Shown here one piece after another: positions 50,829 to 60,739 of a DNA stretch of 64,000 nucleotides. The translations under genes and the position numbers were made by a program. The stretch covers positions 372,001 to 436,000 of the forward strand of contig NZ_QTJX01000001.1 of assembly GCF_003382275.1 (NCBI RefSeq), written 5' to 3'. The notes under the pieces are model-generated. The model searched no databases. It saw nothing but the letters and a program-made list of their open reading frames with translations, and had not been told where the DNA came from. The DNA is from Flagellimonas nanhaiensis (GTDB taxonomy: Bacteria > Bacteroidota > Bacteroidia > Flavobacteriales > Flavobacteriaceae). The number at the start of each line of letters is the position of its first letter. The stretch's first letter is position 1.

Positions 50829-52367
50829 TCAATCCATTGGCTCGGTCAGAACCGCGAGACAGGACATAATGCCTTCACGGAAATTACCAATTCTAAAATT
50901 CTCGTTGGGTGCATGAATGCTGTTGTCTGGATTGGGGATTCGCAAAGAGACCGCAGGTACTCCCAACTTGTTTATAAAAGGGGCAATAGGTTGAGAGCCT
51001 CCAGTAGTACGCATATTAACAAACTGATCCTCAAAAACCCGTGTCATGGCGCGACTCAGCATTAGCCCCATGGAAGAATCAAAATTGGTTCGGAATGGTT
51101 GTGAACCCAATCTATATTTAAAAGAGGCCAATTTTGAATGTGATTTGCGCTCTTCGTCAGTGGGGGTGGACTCCACTAGATAGTAACCTTTATCCTGAAT
51201 GAATTGTTTCAAAAGCCCCATGAGCCTTTCACCATCAGATTCGGGAACCAATCTCATATCGATTTCAGCAATTACTTCAGAAGGAATCAGCGTTCTGACT
51301 TCTTTTCCCACCCAAGCAGCCTTAAGTCCCCTAATGTTCAATGAAGGATACTGCAAGGATTCTTGATAACTGCCTCCTACTAGGTCAGGTTTGGAAATTC
51401 CCAGGCTTTCCTTGATTTCTTGCATGTCCTCCGGAATTTGGTTAAGTCTTTTCTTTTCCTCATCAGTAAGTGCAATACCATCATAATACCCAGGAATCTG
51501 TACAAGACCGTCTTCATTTTTTAGAGAAGCCAGAAAACGAGAGGCTTCGAATACCGGGTTAGGGGCAAAGTTTCCATATTGACCACTGTGTAAAGCCCTT
51601 CTAGGACCAAAAAAGGTTATGGTAGCCGTTGCAATTCCCCGTGCTCCGTACGTCAGTGTGGGTAGATTGGACAGATGGCGGGTTCCGTCCATAATCAATA
51701 TTCCATCCGCAGTCAATAAATCTGCATATTGGTCAACAGCTTCTGGAAGATGGGGAGATCCCAGCTCTTCTTGAAAGTCCATGATTACCTTGATGTTATA
51801 CCTAGGCATTACCTTCATTTCTTTCAATACCCTTAATGCAGTGATAAACGACATAGCGGGACCTTTGGAATCTGAAGCAGAACGAGCAAATATTCTCCAG
51901 TTTTCATCCAATTCGTGGTCATTAGTTTTTTCGGTTACGATTTCCCATTCATCATTTGCGTTCTTTCTTTTTAAAACCGGATCATAGGGGCTGGGTTGGT
52001 GCCATTTTGTGGAATCAACAGGTTGACCATCAATTTGTAAATAGAACAAGAGGGTCTTTGTGTTGTTTGCATATCTCTTTTCAGCAAATAACAGCGGAGC
52101 TCCAGTAGTTTTAAGTCGTTGCGTGTCAAAACCAAGCTCTGTGAAAATCTGGTCACATCGTTGGAGATTACCCTCAATCTGGTCGGTGTAATTCCCATCA
52201 TTTGGAATTTTTAAAAAGTCCATTAGGTTATTGACTGCAGTAGGCAATGCATTTTCGGCAGCGTTCTTTATCTGTTCCTTTGAAAGCTGCTGGGCATTCA
52301 TTGTCGCAATGAAAAGGAGCTGCAATGAAGCCATGCAGCCAATGGTCAGGTATTTGTGTAGTGTCAT
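50829..52367 (-). CDS. Secreted M20-family metallohydrolase with a changed metal-site residue
   Basis: The 512-residue protein has a signal peptide (about 1-26, cleavage near NAQQ) and an M20/M25/M40 dipeptidase fold with a dimerisation insert. Metal residues D166 (ARSASDSKGP), E200/E201 (DFQEELGS), a downstream IMDGT aspartate and the C-terminal HAPNENFR histidine are present. The usual first motif GHxDVxP reads LQIDGQP (110-116), so the zinc-binding histidine is glutamine (Q111). It may use one metal or be altered in activity. The gene starts inside the uvrB end, with a four-base overlap. Confidence 0.85.
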   Translation of the reverse strand: MTLHKYLTIGCMASLQLLFIATMNAQQLSKEQIKNAAENALPTAVNNLMDFLKIPNDGNYTDQIEGNLQRCDQIFTELGFDTQRLKTTGAPLLFAEKRYANNTKTLLFYLQIDGQPVDSTKWHQPSPYDPVLKRKNANDEWEIVTEKTNDHELDENWRIFARSASDSKGPAMSFITALRVLKEMKVMPRYNIKVIMDFQEELGSPHLPEAVDQYADLLTADGILIMDGTRHLSNLPTLTYGARGIATATITFFGPRRALHSGQYGNFAPNPVFEASRFLASLKNEDGLVQIPGYYDGIALTDEEKKRLNQIPEDMQEIKESLGISKPDLVGGSYQESLQYPSLNIRGLKAAWVGKEVRTLIPSEVIAEIDMRLVPESDGERLMGLLKQFIQDKGYYLVESTPTDEERKSHSKLASFKYRLGSQPFRTNFDSSMGLMLSRAMTRVFEDQFVNMRTTGGSQPIAPFINKLGVPAVSLRIPNPDNSIHAPNENFRIGNFREGIMSCLAVLTEPMD

Positions 52368-54349
52368 GATTCTTGTAACATTTTTATTTCATCCCGTAAT
52401 TTTGCAGCTTCCATAAAGTCGAGTTCTTTAGCCGCTTTTTCCATAGCCTTTCTTTTGTCCCTAATTAGTTTTTCACGTTGATCTTTGGTCAAATATTCCA
52501 AATCAGGCTCAGCAGCACGCAATTCTTCTTTTTGGAAATAATAGGTAGAAACTGAGTTTTTGGCCAAGGCGTTATCAAGGTTTTTGTTCAATGCCTTGGG
52601 AACAATATTGTTTTCTTTGTTGTAGGTCATCTGCTTTTCCCTACGGTAATTGGTCTCATCAATGGTTTTTTGCATACTTTCAGTAATGGTATCCGCATAC
52701 ATAATGGCTTTGCCATTCAGGTTTCGAGCGGCCCTACCTACGGTTTGGGTCAAAGAACGGTTACTTCGTAAAAAGCCCTCCTTATCTGCATCCAATATAG
52801 CTACAAGCGAAACTTCGGGCAGGTCCAAACCTTCCCTCAGCAGGTTTACACCTATGAGCACATCAAAAAGTCCTTTTCTAAGATCTTGCATGATTTCCAC
52901 CCGTTCCAGAGTGTCCACATCACTATGGATGTAGCGGCACCTAACATCTATTCTAGCCAAGTATTTAGCCAATTCTTCTGCCATACGCTTGGTCAAAGTA
53001 GTGACCAAAACGCGTTCATCAATTTCTACCCGTTGCTGAATTTCCTCAACCAAATCGTCAATTTGGTTCATAGTTGGCCTTACCTCGATAATGGGATCTA
53101 ACAGACCTGTGGGCCTGATAACTTGCTCCACATACACTCCTTGGCTCAATTCTAGCTCATAATCAGCAGGGGTTGCACTAACATAGATAACCTGATTTTG
53201 AAGTGCCTCAAATTCTTCGAATTTTAGTGGTCGGTTGTCCATAGCCGCAGGAAGTCGGAATCCGTATTCCACCAAATTCTCTTTTCGAGAACGGTCGCCA
53301 CCATACATGGCATGGACCTGGGGTATGGTTACGTGGCTTTCATCAATGACCATGAGATAATCATCTGGGAAGTAATCCAATAAACAAAAGGGCCTGGTAC
53401 CGGATTCCCTACCATCTAAATACCTTGAGTAGTTCTCTATTCCTGAGCAGTAACCCAATTCCCTGATCATCTCCAAATCAAAATTGGTGCGTTCTTCCAG
53501 TCGTTTTGCTTCCAAGGGACGGCCAATTTCTTTAAAGTAATCTATCTGTCTCATCAGGTCATCCTGAATTTGATGAATGGCATTTTGCAGAATGTCCGGG
53601 GAGGTAACGAACATATTTGCGGGATATATGTTCAGGGCATCGTAGATTTCTATAACCTTATTGTTGAAAGGGTCCAAAGCCTCAATCTCCTCAATTTCGT
53701 CTCCAAAAAAGTGGATTCTGAAGGCATGGTCCGCGTAACCTGGAAAAACATCAACGACGTCACCTTTTACCCTAAAATTTCCATTTCTGAAATCCGCAGT
53801 AGTTCTTGAATATAGACTTTGTACCAATTGTTTCAGGAACTTTGTTCTGGAAATCACCTGGTCCCTATGAATGGAGATTACATTTTTCTGAAATTCCACC
53901 GGATTCCCAATTCCATATAAACAGGAAACGGATGCCACTACCAAAACGTCCCTTCTTCCAGAAAGGAGTGAAGAAGTGGCACTTAATCTTAGCTTTTCAA
54001 TATCCTCGTTAATAGATAGGTCTTTTTCAATATAGAGACCACTGGTAGGTATATAGGCTTCGGGCTGGTAATAGTCATAATAAGAAACGAAGTATTCTAC
54101 AGCATTTTTTGGAAAAAACTGTTTGAACTCGGAATACAACTGTGCAGCCAAAGTTTTATTATGGGCAAGGACCAGAGTGGGCTTTTGGACTTGTTCCACC
54201 ACATTGGCCACGGTGAATGTTTTTCCTGATCCGGTAACCCCTAACAAGGTCTGATGGCCTTCTCCAGTGCCTATACCCTCTACCAGTTGTTTAATAGCTT
54301 CGGGTTGGTCCCCCGTAGGATTGAATTCTGATACTACCTGAAATTTCAT
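52364..54349 (-). CDS. uvrB: Excinuclease ABC subunit B
   Basis: UvrB is the damage-verifying helicase of nucleotide excision repair. The 661-residue protein has Walker A GVTGSGKTF (37-45), the beta-hairpin region near 90-115 (YYDYYQPEAYIPTSGLYIEKD), helicase motifs DESHVTIPQ and GRAARN, and a C-terminal UVR domain (about 620-658) that contacts UvrC. It is complete. The M20 hydrolase gene overlaps its 3' end by four bases, so they are co-transcribed. Confidence 0.97.
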   Translation of the reverse strand: MKFQVVSEFNPTGDQPEAIKQLVEGIGTGEGHQTLLGVTGSGKTFTVANVVEQVQKPTLVLAHNKTLAAQLYSEFKQFFPKNAVEYFVSYYDYYQPEAYIPTSGLYIEKDLSINEDIEKLRLSATSSLLSGRRDVLVVASVSCLYGIGNPVEFQKNVISIHRDQVISRTKFLKQLVQSLYSRTTADFRNGNFRVKGDVVDVFPGYADHAFRIHFFGDEIEEIEALDPFNNKVIEIYDALNIYPANMFVTSPDILQNAIHQIQDDLMRQIDYFKEIGRPLEAKRLEERTNFDLEMIRELGYCSGIENYSRYLDGRESGTRPFCLLDYFPDDYLMVIDESHVTIPQVHAMYGGDRSRKENLVEYGFRLPAAMDNRPLKFEEFEALQNQVIYVSATPADYELELSQGVYVEQVIRPTGLLDPIIEVRPTMNQIDDLVEEIQQRVEIDERVLVTTLTKRMAEELAKYLARIDVRCRYIHSDVDTLERVEIMQDLRKGLFDVLIGVNLLREGLDLPEVSLVAILDADKEGFLRSNRSLTQTVGRAARNLNGKAIMYADTITESMQKTIDETNYRREKQMTYNKENNIVPKALNKNLDNALAKNSVSTYYFQKEELRAAEPDLEYLTKDQREKLIRDKRKAMEKAAKELDFMEAAKLRDEIKMLQES

Positions 54350-54398
54350 ACACTAAAAATACTAAAGGCAGCGACTAAAAACGAAGTGAAGGGACAAA

Positions 54399-56135
54399 TT
54401 ATCTTTTAAGTGAAAAATGACCGTATATTTCACGGTTTGTTACATCCACTGCTTTGAACCAGTAATCCCCAGAGGGTAGTGGACGCCCAGCAATATTACC
54501 ATCCCAACCTTCAGAATCTTGTGAGATTTCTTTTAGGAATTTTCCATATCGGTCAAATATGCGGATACTTTGAAAAACAATGGCGTCTGTATTTTTTGGT
54601 TGAATGAATTGCCAATAGTCATTGAACGTATCCCCATTGGGTGTAAAGAATTTTGGAAACCCTTCCACTGTTAGATCTTGGGAAAAAGCTTCCTCTGCAA
54701 TTCCACATCCATTTTTATCCCTTACATAGAATGTATGATTTCCGGGGGTTACCCCACTGAACACATTACTGTCCTGATAGGGACCATCACGGTTATCAAT
54801 AGCATATTCATAATCGCCAATTCCAGATGTTTCAACGGTAACGCGCCAAGTTGTTACTTCTTCCGTGGCCAACAGATTATCGATAATTGCAGTTTCGGAA
54901 GAAACAACCTCAAACTCTTTACTTGTGGGGCATTCAATCAGGTTTCCAGATTGGGAAACAAAGTTGTAGGCTTCATAGCGATAGGTGCCATTACTGGTTA
55001 GATCAACAGAACTGTTTTCAGATAACAAGGTTTCATTTCCGTAGGGATCAATTTGGTACCATCTAAATCCATCAGCAACATCTTCAGTTGTTACCGTAAA
55101 GGGAGCTAGGTTTTCGCAGAAAGAAACGGTATCCGGGAAATTGATTTCGGGATTTAGCGAAACGAACTCACCTGTGGCCAAATCTAAATAAGGCCCGCAA
55201 CCGAGAAGCGTGGAGAAGCTTTCCTGTGTACATCCGATAGCATCACCGGCAGCATTAAAAGGTACTATGGTGATAAAAAACGTTCGATTGGGTTCAAAGT
55301 TCAACACAAAAGTAGAATTGGTGAAAAAGGCAGCGTTATCCAGAACATTGGCATTTGTCGGTGTGGTTCCAACGGTCAGACGGTAACCCACAGCCCCTGG
55401 AACAGCGGTCCACTCAAGTAGGGGGGTAAGTGGAACGTTAACAGCTCCGTTGACCGGATTTGTAAGATTGGTACAGCCCGGAAGTGGGGCTAATTCACCT
55501 GTGGTAAAGCTTATTTCTGTGCAACCTGAGGCCGAGCCATTTTCATTATAGGGTACAACAGATGCGTAAATCAATTGGTTTTCTGGTAGTTGTCCAGGAG
55601 GGTTGTACGAAAGACTATTACCAATATCTGTTTGTGGCAAAATATCACTACCTCCCGGGAATGTCCCAAGTGTCAAAAAATATCCTGTAGCCGTTGGAGC
55701 ATAAAACCAAGTGAAATTGGTAAAGACACTAACGTCAGTTGCTCCATTTAATGGGTTCCTGAACGTGGTGCAATTTGGTGCGACGGTGACATCTTCTGTG
55801 GTAAACGATTGACTTGCGCAGACGATATCAGAACCCCCTTGAAAAAGGAAATCCAAAATAATGGTAACGTAGATCTGTGTATTCTCGGGAAGACCGAGAG
55901 GGGGGGTGTAAGAGGTTGCACTTCCTACTGATTGCTCCGCAATGTCCGCTCCTCCGGGAGAAGTTCCCAATCTAACACGATAACCCGGAATACCGTCCAC
56001 AGACTCCCACGTAATAGTGGTGTTCACGGGTACGTTTGAGGCACCGTCAACAGGGCTCAACAGGTCTGGGCATTCCTGAGCCATTCCTGTGACTGCATTG
56101 AGCAGAACGATAATGAGAAGCAATTTTTTTAACAT
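54399..56135 (-). CDS. T9SS type B cargo protein with Fn3-like repeats
   Basis: The 578-residue protein has a signal peptide (1-19), three Fn3-like repeats (about 20-112, 120-212 and 217-308, each opening C-x-x-L/F-x-x-P-x-x-G-A-x-x-V) and a beta-sandwich region (315-480). Its C-terminal type IX secretion sorting domain (about 490-578) shows FPKFFTPNGDTFNDYW, IFDRYGKFLKEI, GWDGNIAGRPLPSGDYWF and HFSLKR. Type B cargo is usually exported to the cell surface or medium. Its domain order resembles adhesins; the target is unknown. Confidence 0.9.
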   Translation of the reverse strand: MLKKLLLIIVLLNAVTGMAQECPDLLSPVDGASNVPVNTTITWESVDGIPGYRVRLGTSPGGADIAEQSVGSATSYTPPLGLPENTQIYVTIILDFLFQGGSDIVCASQSFTTEDVTVAPNCTTFRNPLNGATDVSVFTNFTWFYAPTATGYFLTLGTFPGGSDILPQTDIGNSLSYNPPGQLPENQLIYASVVPYNENGSASGCTEISFTTGELAPLPGCTNLTNPVNGAVNVPLTPLLEWTAVPGAVGYRLTVGTTPTNANVLDNAAFFTNSTFVLNFEPNRTFFITIVPFNAAGDAIGCTQESFSTLLGCGPYLDLATGEFVSLNPEINFPDTVSFCENLAPFTVTTEDVADGFRWYQIDPYGNETLLSENSSVDLTSNGTYRYEAYNFVSQSGNLIECPTSKEFEVVSSETAIIDNLLATEEVTTWRVTVETSGIGDYEYAIDNRDGPYQDSNVFSGVTPGNHTFYVRDKNGCGIAEEAFSQDLTVEGFPKFFTPNGDTFNDYWQFIQPKNTDAIVFQSIRIFDRYGKFLKEISQDSEGWDGNIAGRPLPSGDYWFKAVDVTNREIYGHFSLKR

Positions 56136-56182
56136 TTGACCAAAATCAAACTGTTTAATTTACCAAATTTCTCTTTCAATAC

Positions 56183-58894
56183 CTATCTCTTTAAGGTAAA
56201 ATGTCCTTTAAATATTCTTCCATCCTCCAAAGAGACCTTAAACCAATAGTCAGAAGCAGGCAGTTCAGCGTTGTTGAAAGTACCATCCCAACCTGTTGTG
56301 GTAGGACTTATCTGTGCCATAAGCCTACCATATCGGTCAAATATCTGAATAAGACTTTCGGGCTGGAACTGACTGTCAACACCTAGAATTTGCCACGTAT
56401 CATTATAGTTGTCTCCATTTGGAGTGAAAAACTTAGGGTACCCAATAACGGAAATCATTTTTTTGGAAATACCGCAACCATTTTTATCTCTAACCGCCAC
56501 AGTAACAAATCCTGGGGCTATGTTTTCAAATAATGGGGAGTCTTGGTAGTTGATTCCGTCCACCGAATATTCATAATCCCCATCACCTGAAACAAATACT
56601 TCCACAATGTTGTTGTCAGAGATATCCTCTACACGAATATTTTCCAATATGGCCCGGTTAGATGGGAGTACCTCAAAGCCAGTTTCATTGAAACATTCAA
56701 AGGTTCCATCTGCATTGGTGTAAGTGTAGCCTACTTCCAACACATAATTCCCCAATGCGGAAATGGGAACTTCTTGTTGGTTCCCTATTTCTTGAATTCC
56801 GTTTTCGGTTTCATGATACCATCTGTACTGGTCATAACCATTTGGAGCTGTTATGATAAGAGGTTGACCATCGGTACACCAAATAAATTCACTTTCAAAG
56901 GAAAGTTCTGGAGTTGGATTGACAACAAGATTCAGCATATCAACATCCTCACATTCATTGTTTTCTTCTACTCTGGCAAAAATGGAGGTTGACTGCGTCA
57001 AATACATTCCCGAAAGTGGATTTTGCTCTAGACTGGCATCCTCCAATGAGGCATATAAATTTACATCCTGATTAGGGTAGTTGGATTGTATGATATCATC
57101 CAAATCAAAAATACCCTCCAAGAGCTGGTTATTGGGATTGTCATCGCAAGCATAGAAAGATCGTTCCCCATCAGTTAGAACAATTGATCTTACCCGAAGT
57201 TGTAGTTCCTCAAAATCTTCACATCCGTTGTTGTCCACAATTTTGTAGTAGATGGTCTGATCAAAAGCATTGGTATTGGTATAACCTACGGGATTGGGTA
57301 TGGGGTTATCAGAGGTCAGATCTATTAAAGATTCATAAAAGAAATAGGTGTACGCGTCATCCAAAATGGCTTGCTCCAGATTAAAAGAGGTCAATCCGTC
57401 CGTTGAATTTGTTGAAGCAGCATCACATTGGACCAAAAGAAGCGGTTGTGCTGTTGGAAGTGGATTTACCGATATGAAAGCTTCTCCAACAATTGGACAT
57501 TCTCCCGGATCATTGGGTGTTATTTCCAAACTATATCGACCAGAATCAGCAATTGAAGCTGGATCTATGGTTATGGTATGGCCAGTATTTGGCAGTACCA
57601 CACCATCTTTTTCCCAAACATAGGTTGCATTGGGAACATTATCCCCTTCAAGAGTAAATTGTTCCCCATCACAAATGGATAAGGAACTGCTTGTGGTACC
57701 ATCTGGGTTTCTAACAAGATCTATTCTATCAAAGAAAGATTGAATGAACGGAGGTAATCCCTGGGTGGCATTTCTGTTGTTCAGAAATATAGCATTGTGC
57801 ACATAATTTGCAGCATTTCCAGCTTCGTTTGGGTTTTCAATAACCCCTAAATAAGGTGTTCCCCGTAGATAACTTTCGGCAATGGTTCGATAAATTTTTC
57901 CATTTTGACCCAGTTGTAACGCTCCCCTGAAAATGGATCTTTTGTCCAGAACCAGCTCTGAACTTGAAATGTCAGCCGCTGTAAGATCATACTGCAATAA
58001 AGAAGAAGATGGATCTTGAGGTACATCTGGATCAGGAATTCCAGAGGAAAGAACATAAAAGAATTGTTGGTTCGGGGAAAACTCAATTCCATAGGATGAG
58101 GTATTTTCATCTGAGATTTCAATGATCTGTGGGTTGGAAACAATTCCTGTATTGGTGTCAAAATCATACAAATGAAGTCCTGAAAATGCATGGGCAGCAG
58201 CCAAAATACTGCCATCAGGCGAAAATTTTAAATAACCTCGTGGGTCCAATATTTCCAAATCGGCAAAAGTGCTTTTCACCGGAGTTGGATTTACCCCCAA
58301 ATTGCTCACCTCATAGGCATAGTAAGCGTCAAAGGATGTTGACTGGTCAGAGTCAAAACCAAGCGTGACCACCCAAATGGATTTATCAAAACAGTCTTTT
58401 ACTACGGCTGATATTTTTTCGGAACAGTCGGCCAAAAGATTTATGTTTTTTTGGGTTATGGCCCCATTTCCGCCATTTAGGGAAAGGTCCACCACGGAAT
58501 AGTTGAAGCCTCGATCGGGATCCTCCTCAAAAGTTTTGGTGTCCACCGTAAAAATGTATAGAATATTTGGGTCATCCGGTTTTTCAACAATAATAGCAGA
58601 TTGGGTACTGGAGGGATCTCCATACAAATTGTTTCCGTTTTGCATTATGTTGTGGTTGCGGTCAAATACCCGTATCCCATCGGTATACAGAATAAGATTG
58701 CCGGCGGCATCAGATATGGAGGCACAACCTTCAAAGGTATCCAGCCTACCATTTGTCAATGGTGTTACGGTACCATCATTGTTAAAAGTGATTCCGGCCC
58801 CGTTGCCAAAATACCAATTGGAGGTTTCTCCTTGCCCATAAGTAGCAAGGGTAAATAGCAATGCCCACAGTAAAAACCGGTATTTATATAGCAT
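56183..58894 (-). CDS. Large T9SS type B cargo protein with a propeller-like N-terminus
   Basis: The 903-residue protein has a signal peptide (1-20). A beta-propeller-like region covers about 25-390, opening NWYFGNGAGITFNNDGTV with repeated FSPDGSILAAAHA-type units. An Ig-like domain sits near 405-480 (SLSICDGEQFTLEGDNVPNATYVWEKDG), further sandwich modules follow, and a type B sorting domain (about 815-903: YPKFFTPNGDNYNDTW, IFDRYGRLMAQI, GHFTLKR) closes it. The sorting domain is paralogous to that of the next gene. It is expected on the cell surface; function unknown. Confidence 0.9.
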   Translation of the reverse strand: MLYKYRFLLWALLFTLATYGQGETSNWYFGNGAGITFNNDGTVTPLTNGRLDTFEGCASISDAAGNLILYTDGIRVFDRNHNIMQNGNNLYGDPSSTQSAIIVEKPDDPNILYIFTVDTKTFEEDPDRGFNYSVVDLSLNGGNGAITQKNINLLADCSEKISAVVKDCFDKSIWVVTLGFDSDQSTSFDAYYAYEVSNLGVNPTPVKSTFADLEILDPRGYLKFSPDGSILAAAHAFSGLHLYDFDTNTGIVSNPQIIEISDENTSSYGIEFSPNQQFFYVLSSGIPDPDVPQDPSSSLLQYDLTAADISSSELVLDKRSIFRGALQLGQNGKIYRTIAESYLRGTPYLGVIENPNEAGNAANYVHNAIFLNNRNATQGLPPFIQSFFDRIDLVRNPDGTTSSSLSICDGEQFTLEGDNVPNATYVWEKDGVVLPNTGHTITIDPASIADSGRYSLEITPNDPGECPIVGEAFISVNPLPTAQPLLLVQCDAASTNSTDGLTSFNLEQAILDDAYTYFFYESLIDLTSDNPIPNPVGYTNTNAFDQTIYYKIVDNNGCEDFEELQLRVRSIVLTDGERSFYACDDNPNNQLLEGIFDLDDIIQSNYPNQDVNLYASLEDASLEQNPLSGMYLTQSTSIFARVEENNECEDVDMLNLVVNPTPELSFESEFIWCTDGQPLIITAPNGYDQYRWYHETENGIQEIGNQQEVPISALGNYVLEVGYTYTNADGTFECFNETGFEVLPSNRAILENIRVEDISDNNIVEVFVSGDGDYEYSVDGINYQDSPLFENIAPGFVTVAVRDKNGCGISKKMISVIGYPKFFTPNGDNYNDTWQILGVDSQFQPESLIQIFDRYGRLMAQISPTTTGWDGTFNNAELPASDYWFKVSLEDGRIFKGHFTLKR

Positions 58895-58923
58895 TCATCG
58901 CATTTATAGCACCTTACAAGATA

Positions 58924-59757
58924 CTATAAATCACGCTTTCTCAACAAAGCATAGGATAAATAGACGAAAAGAACAGTCCAAAAGATGACGATTAGGAACT
59001 CGTACCAGTAAACATGATAGTCAAAATTCATGTTTTCGCCTATCTGTTCTCCGATGTTCTGAACGGCCGATAATCTAGTAAAAGGTTCTTTGATCAGGTT
59101 GGTCATAGACTCTAAAGGGAAAAAGTCTTTTATTCTTCCCGCGCTTTCCCAACTCATGACCTTCCATCCCAACAAACCGAACATTACCTGCTCCAGAATA
59201 GCCCATAGAATGAGAAACCCGAGTGCAAAGGCAGATCGCTTCACGAAGATTCCCAGAAAGAGACAGAAGGAAAAAAATCCTACCAATTTTACAAAAAAGG
59301 CCGCCAAGAACTCCAGATCTGAGAATATGATGGACAGTTCATCATAATCAGAATAAACAAGCCCTAGAATCATTGAAACCACAAAAACAAAAATTGTTGA
59401 CGTAAGCGCAAATGAAATTACCGTAAGGAATTTGGATAGTATAAATTCCTTCTTGGATAGACCGTCAATCAAATTTTGTTTGATGGTCTTGTTGCTGTAT
59501 TCGTTGGCCATCATTGATACTATCACTATGGCCAGGAATAACTTAAATATGGCTGTAATAAAGGTGTTAAAGTGCCAGATATAGGGAAAATTGAAAATTC
59601 CTTGGTCCGCTAAATGGAACTTTACCGGGCCAATGTTGAACTTAATAGCGGCAATAAGGGCTATTGAAGTAAGCAAAACAAAATACGATGTGATCAGTAT
59701 TTTGCTGGCCCTATTGTTCCAAAGTTTGATGAATTCTATTTGTAGTAAACGTACCAT
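58924..59757 (-). CDS. ABC transporter permease (ABC-2 type)
   Basis: The 277-residue protein has six predicted helices starting with KILITSYFVLLTSIALIAAIKF (about 18-39), with a GYF-like loop typical of ABC-2 membrane subunits that work with a separate ATPase. It follows the ATP-binding gene by 11 bases on the same strand, and together they form a simple two-gene exporter. Substrate unknown; the family exports lantibiotics, drugs or lipids. Confidence 0.86.
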   Translation of the reverse strand: MVRLLQIEFIKLWNNRASKILITSYFVLLTSIALIAAIKFNIGPVKFHLADQGIFNFPYIWHFNTFITAIFKLFLAIVIVSMMANEYSNKTIKQNLIDGLSKKEFILSKFLTVISFALTSTIFVFVVSMILGLVYSDYDELSIIFSDLEFLAAFFVKLVGFFSFCLFLGIFVKRSAFALGFLILWAILEQVMFGLLGWKVMSWESAGRIKDFFPLESMTNLIKEPFTRLSAVQNIGEQIGENMNFDYHVYWYEFLIVIFWTVLFVYLSYALLRKRDL

Positions 59758-59768
59758 TCGTTTTTTGA

Positions 59769-60665
59769 TTAGTTGTTCTTGGTCAAGGTTAAAAATTGTT
59801 CTTCCAGACTTTCTTTACGTTTAACCAGATGGGAAAGCACAATTCCTTTTTCATAAAGCATTTTGTTCAATGACTCAGCGTCCATTTCTTCCTTGAGGTA
59901 TGCGGTTAGCGTGCCGTTGAAGCTTTCAATTTTCCCAAAACTTGCATTTTTTTCAAGAAGGCCTTTCAATTCTTCCATGTTTTCGGAACGGAGCTCAAAA
60001 AAGCCATGGCTTGCCAACATACTATCTACTGGTCCGGAATACAATTTCATTCCTTTTCTAAGAATGACCACATGGGAGCAGACCTTTTCAACCTCATCCA
60101 ATAGATGGGAAGCTAGCAATATGGTGGTTCCTTGACCGGCAATTTTTTTAATGATTTCCCTGATTTGATGAATACCCTGGGGGTCGAGTCCATTCGTAGG
60201 CTCGTCCAAAATGAGAATTTCCGGGTCATTGAGAAGTGCTGAAGCTATGGCCAACCGTTGTTTCATCCCTAGGGAGTAGGTCTTGAACTTGCTGTTGCGT
60301 CGGTCCCAAAGACCTACGAGTTCCAGCTTCTCCTGAATCTTGGTTTCCGGTACTTCTTTGATTTTACAGACCAATTTTAAGTTTTGAACCGCTGTCATGT
60401 ACGGATAAAAATTGGGCCGCTCAATTATGGCACCCACTTTTTTAAGAGCTTCATGCGTGGAGATGCTCCCATCAAACCAGCTAAAATTTCCGGCAGTTCT
60501 GTTAACAACGTTGAGGATAATCCCCAAGGTTGTGGATTTACCACTACCATTGGGCCCTAAAATACCATAGACATTGCCTTTCTCGATGGTGAATGACAAG
60601 TCCTTGACGGCCGTTAATGGGCCAAATTTCTTTGTTAAATCGGTTACGGTCAGTATTGTGTCCAA
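59769..60665 (-). CDS. ABC transporter ATP-binding protein
   Basis: The 298-residue ATPase has Walker A GPNGSGKST (37-45), signature YSLGMKQRL (about 135-143), Walker B ILILDEPTNGLDPQG and the H-loop SHLLDEVE. The C-terminal part is the usual extension of the CcmA/BcrA group. It is the first gene of the operon with the permease and is divergent from the conserved unknown gene at 60740. Confidence 0.92.
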   Translation of the reverse strand: MDTILTVTDLTKKFGPLTAVKDLSFTIEKGNVYGILGPNGSGKSTTLGIILNVVNRTAGNFSWFDGSISTHEALKKVGAIIERPNFYPYMTAVQNLKLVCKIKEVPETKIQEKLELVGLWDRRNSKFKTYSLGMKQRLAIASALLNDPEILILDEPTNGLDPQGIHQIREIIKKIAGQGTTILLASHLLDEVEKVCSHVVILRKGMKLYSGPVDSMLASHGFFELRSENMEELKGLLEKNASFGKIESFNGTLTAYLKEEMDAESLNKMLYEKGIVLSHLVKRKESLEEQFLTLTKNN

Positions 60666-60739
60666 GACGGAATCGTTTTTTGATCAGTTTATAGTAACTT
60701 GACGAGGTTAAACAAAATTTGTTACAAAATAGGGAAAGA

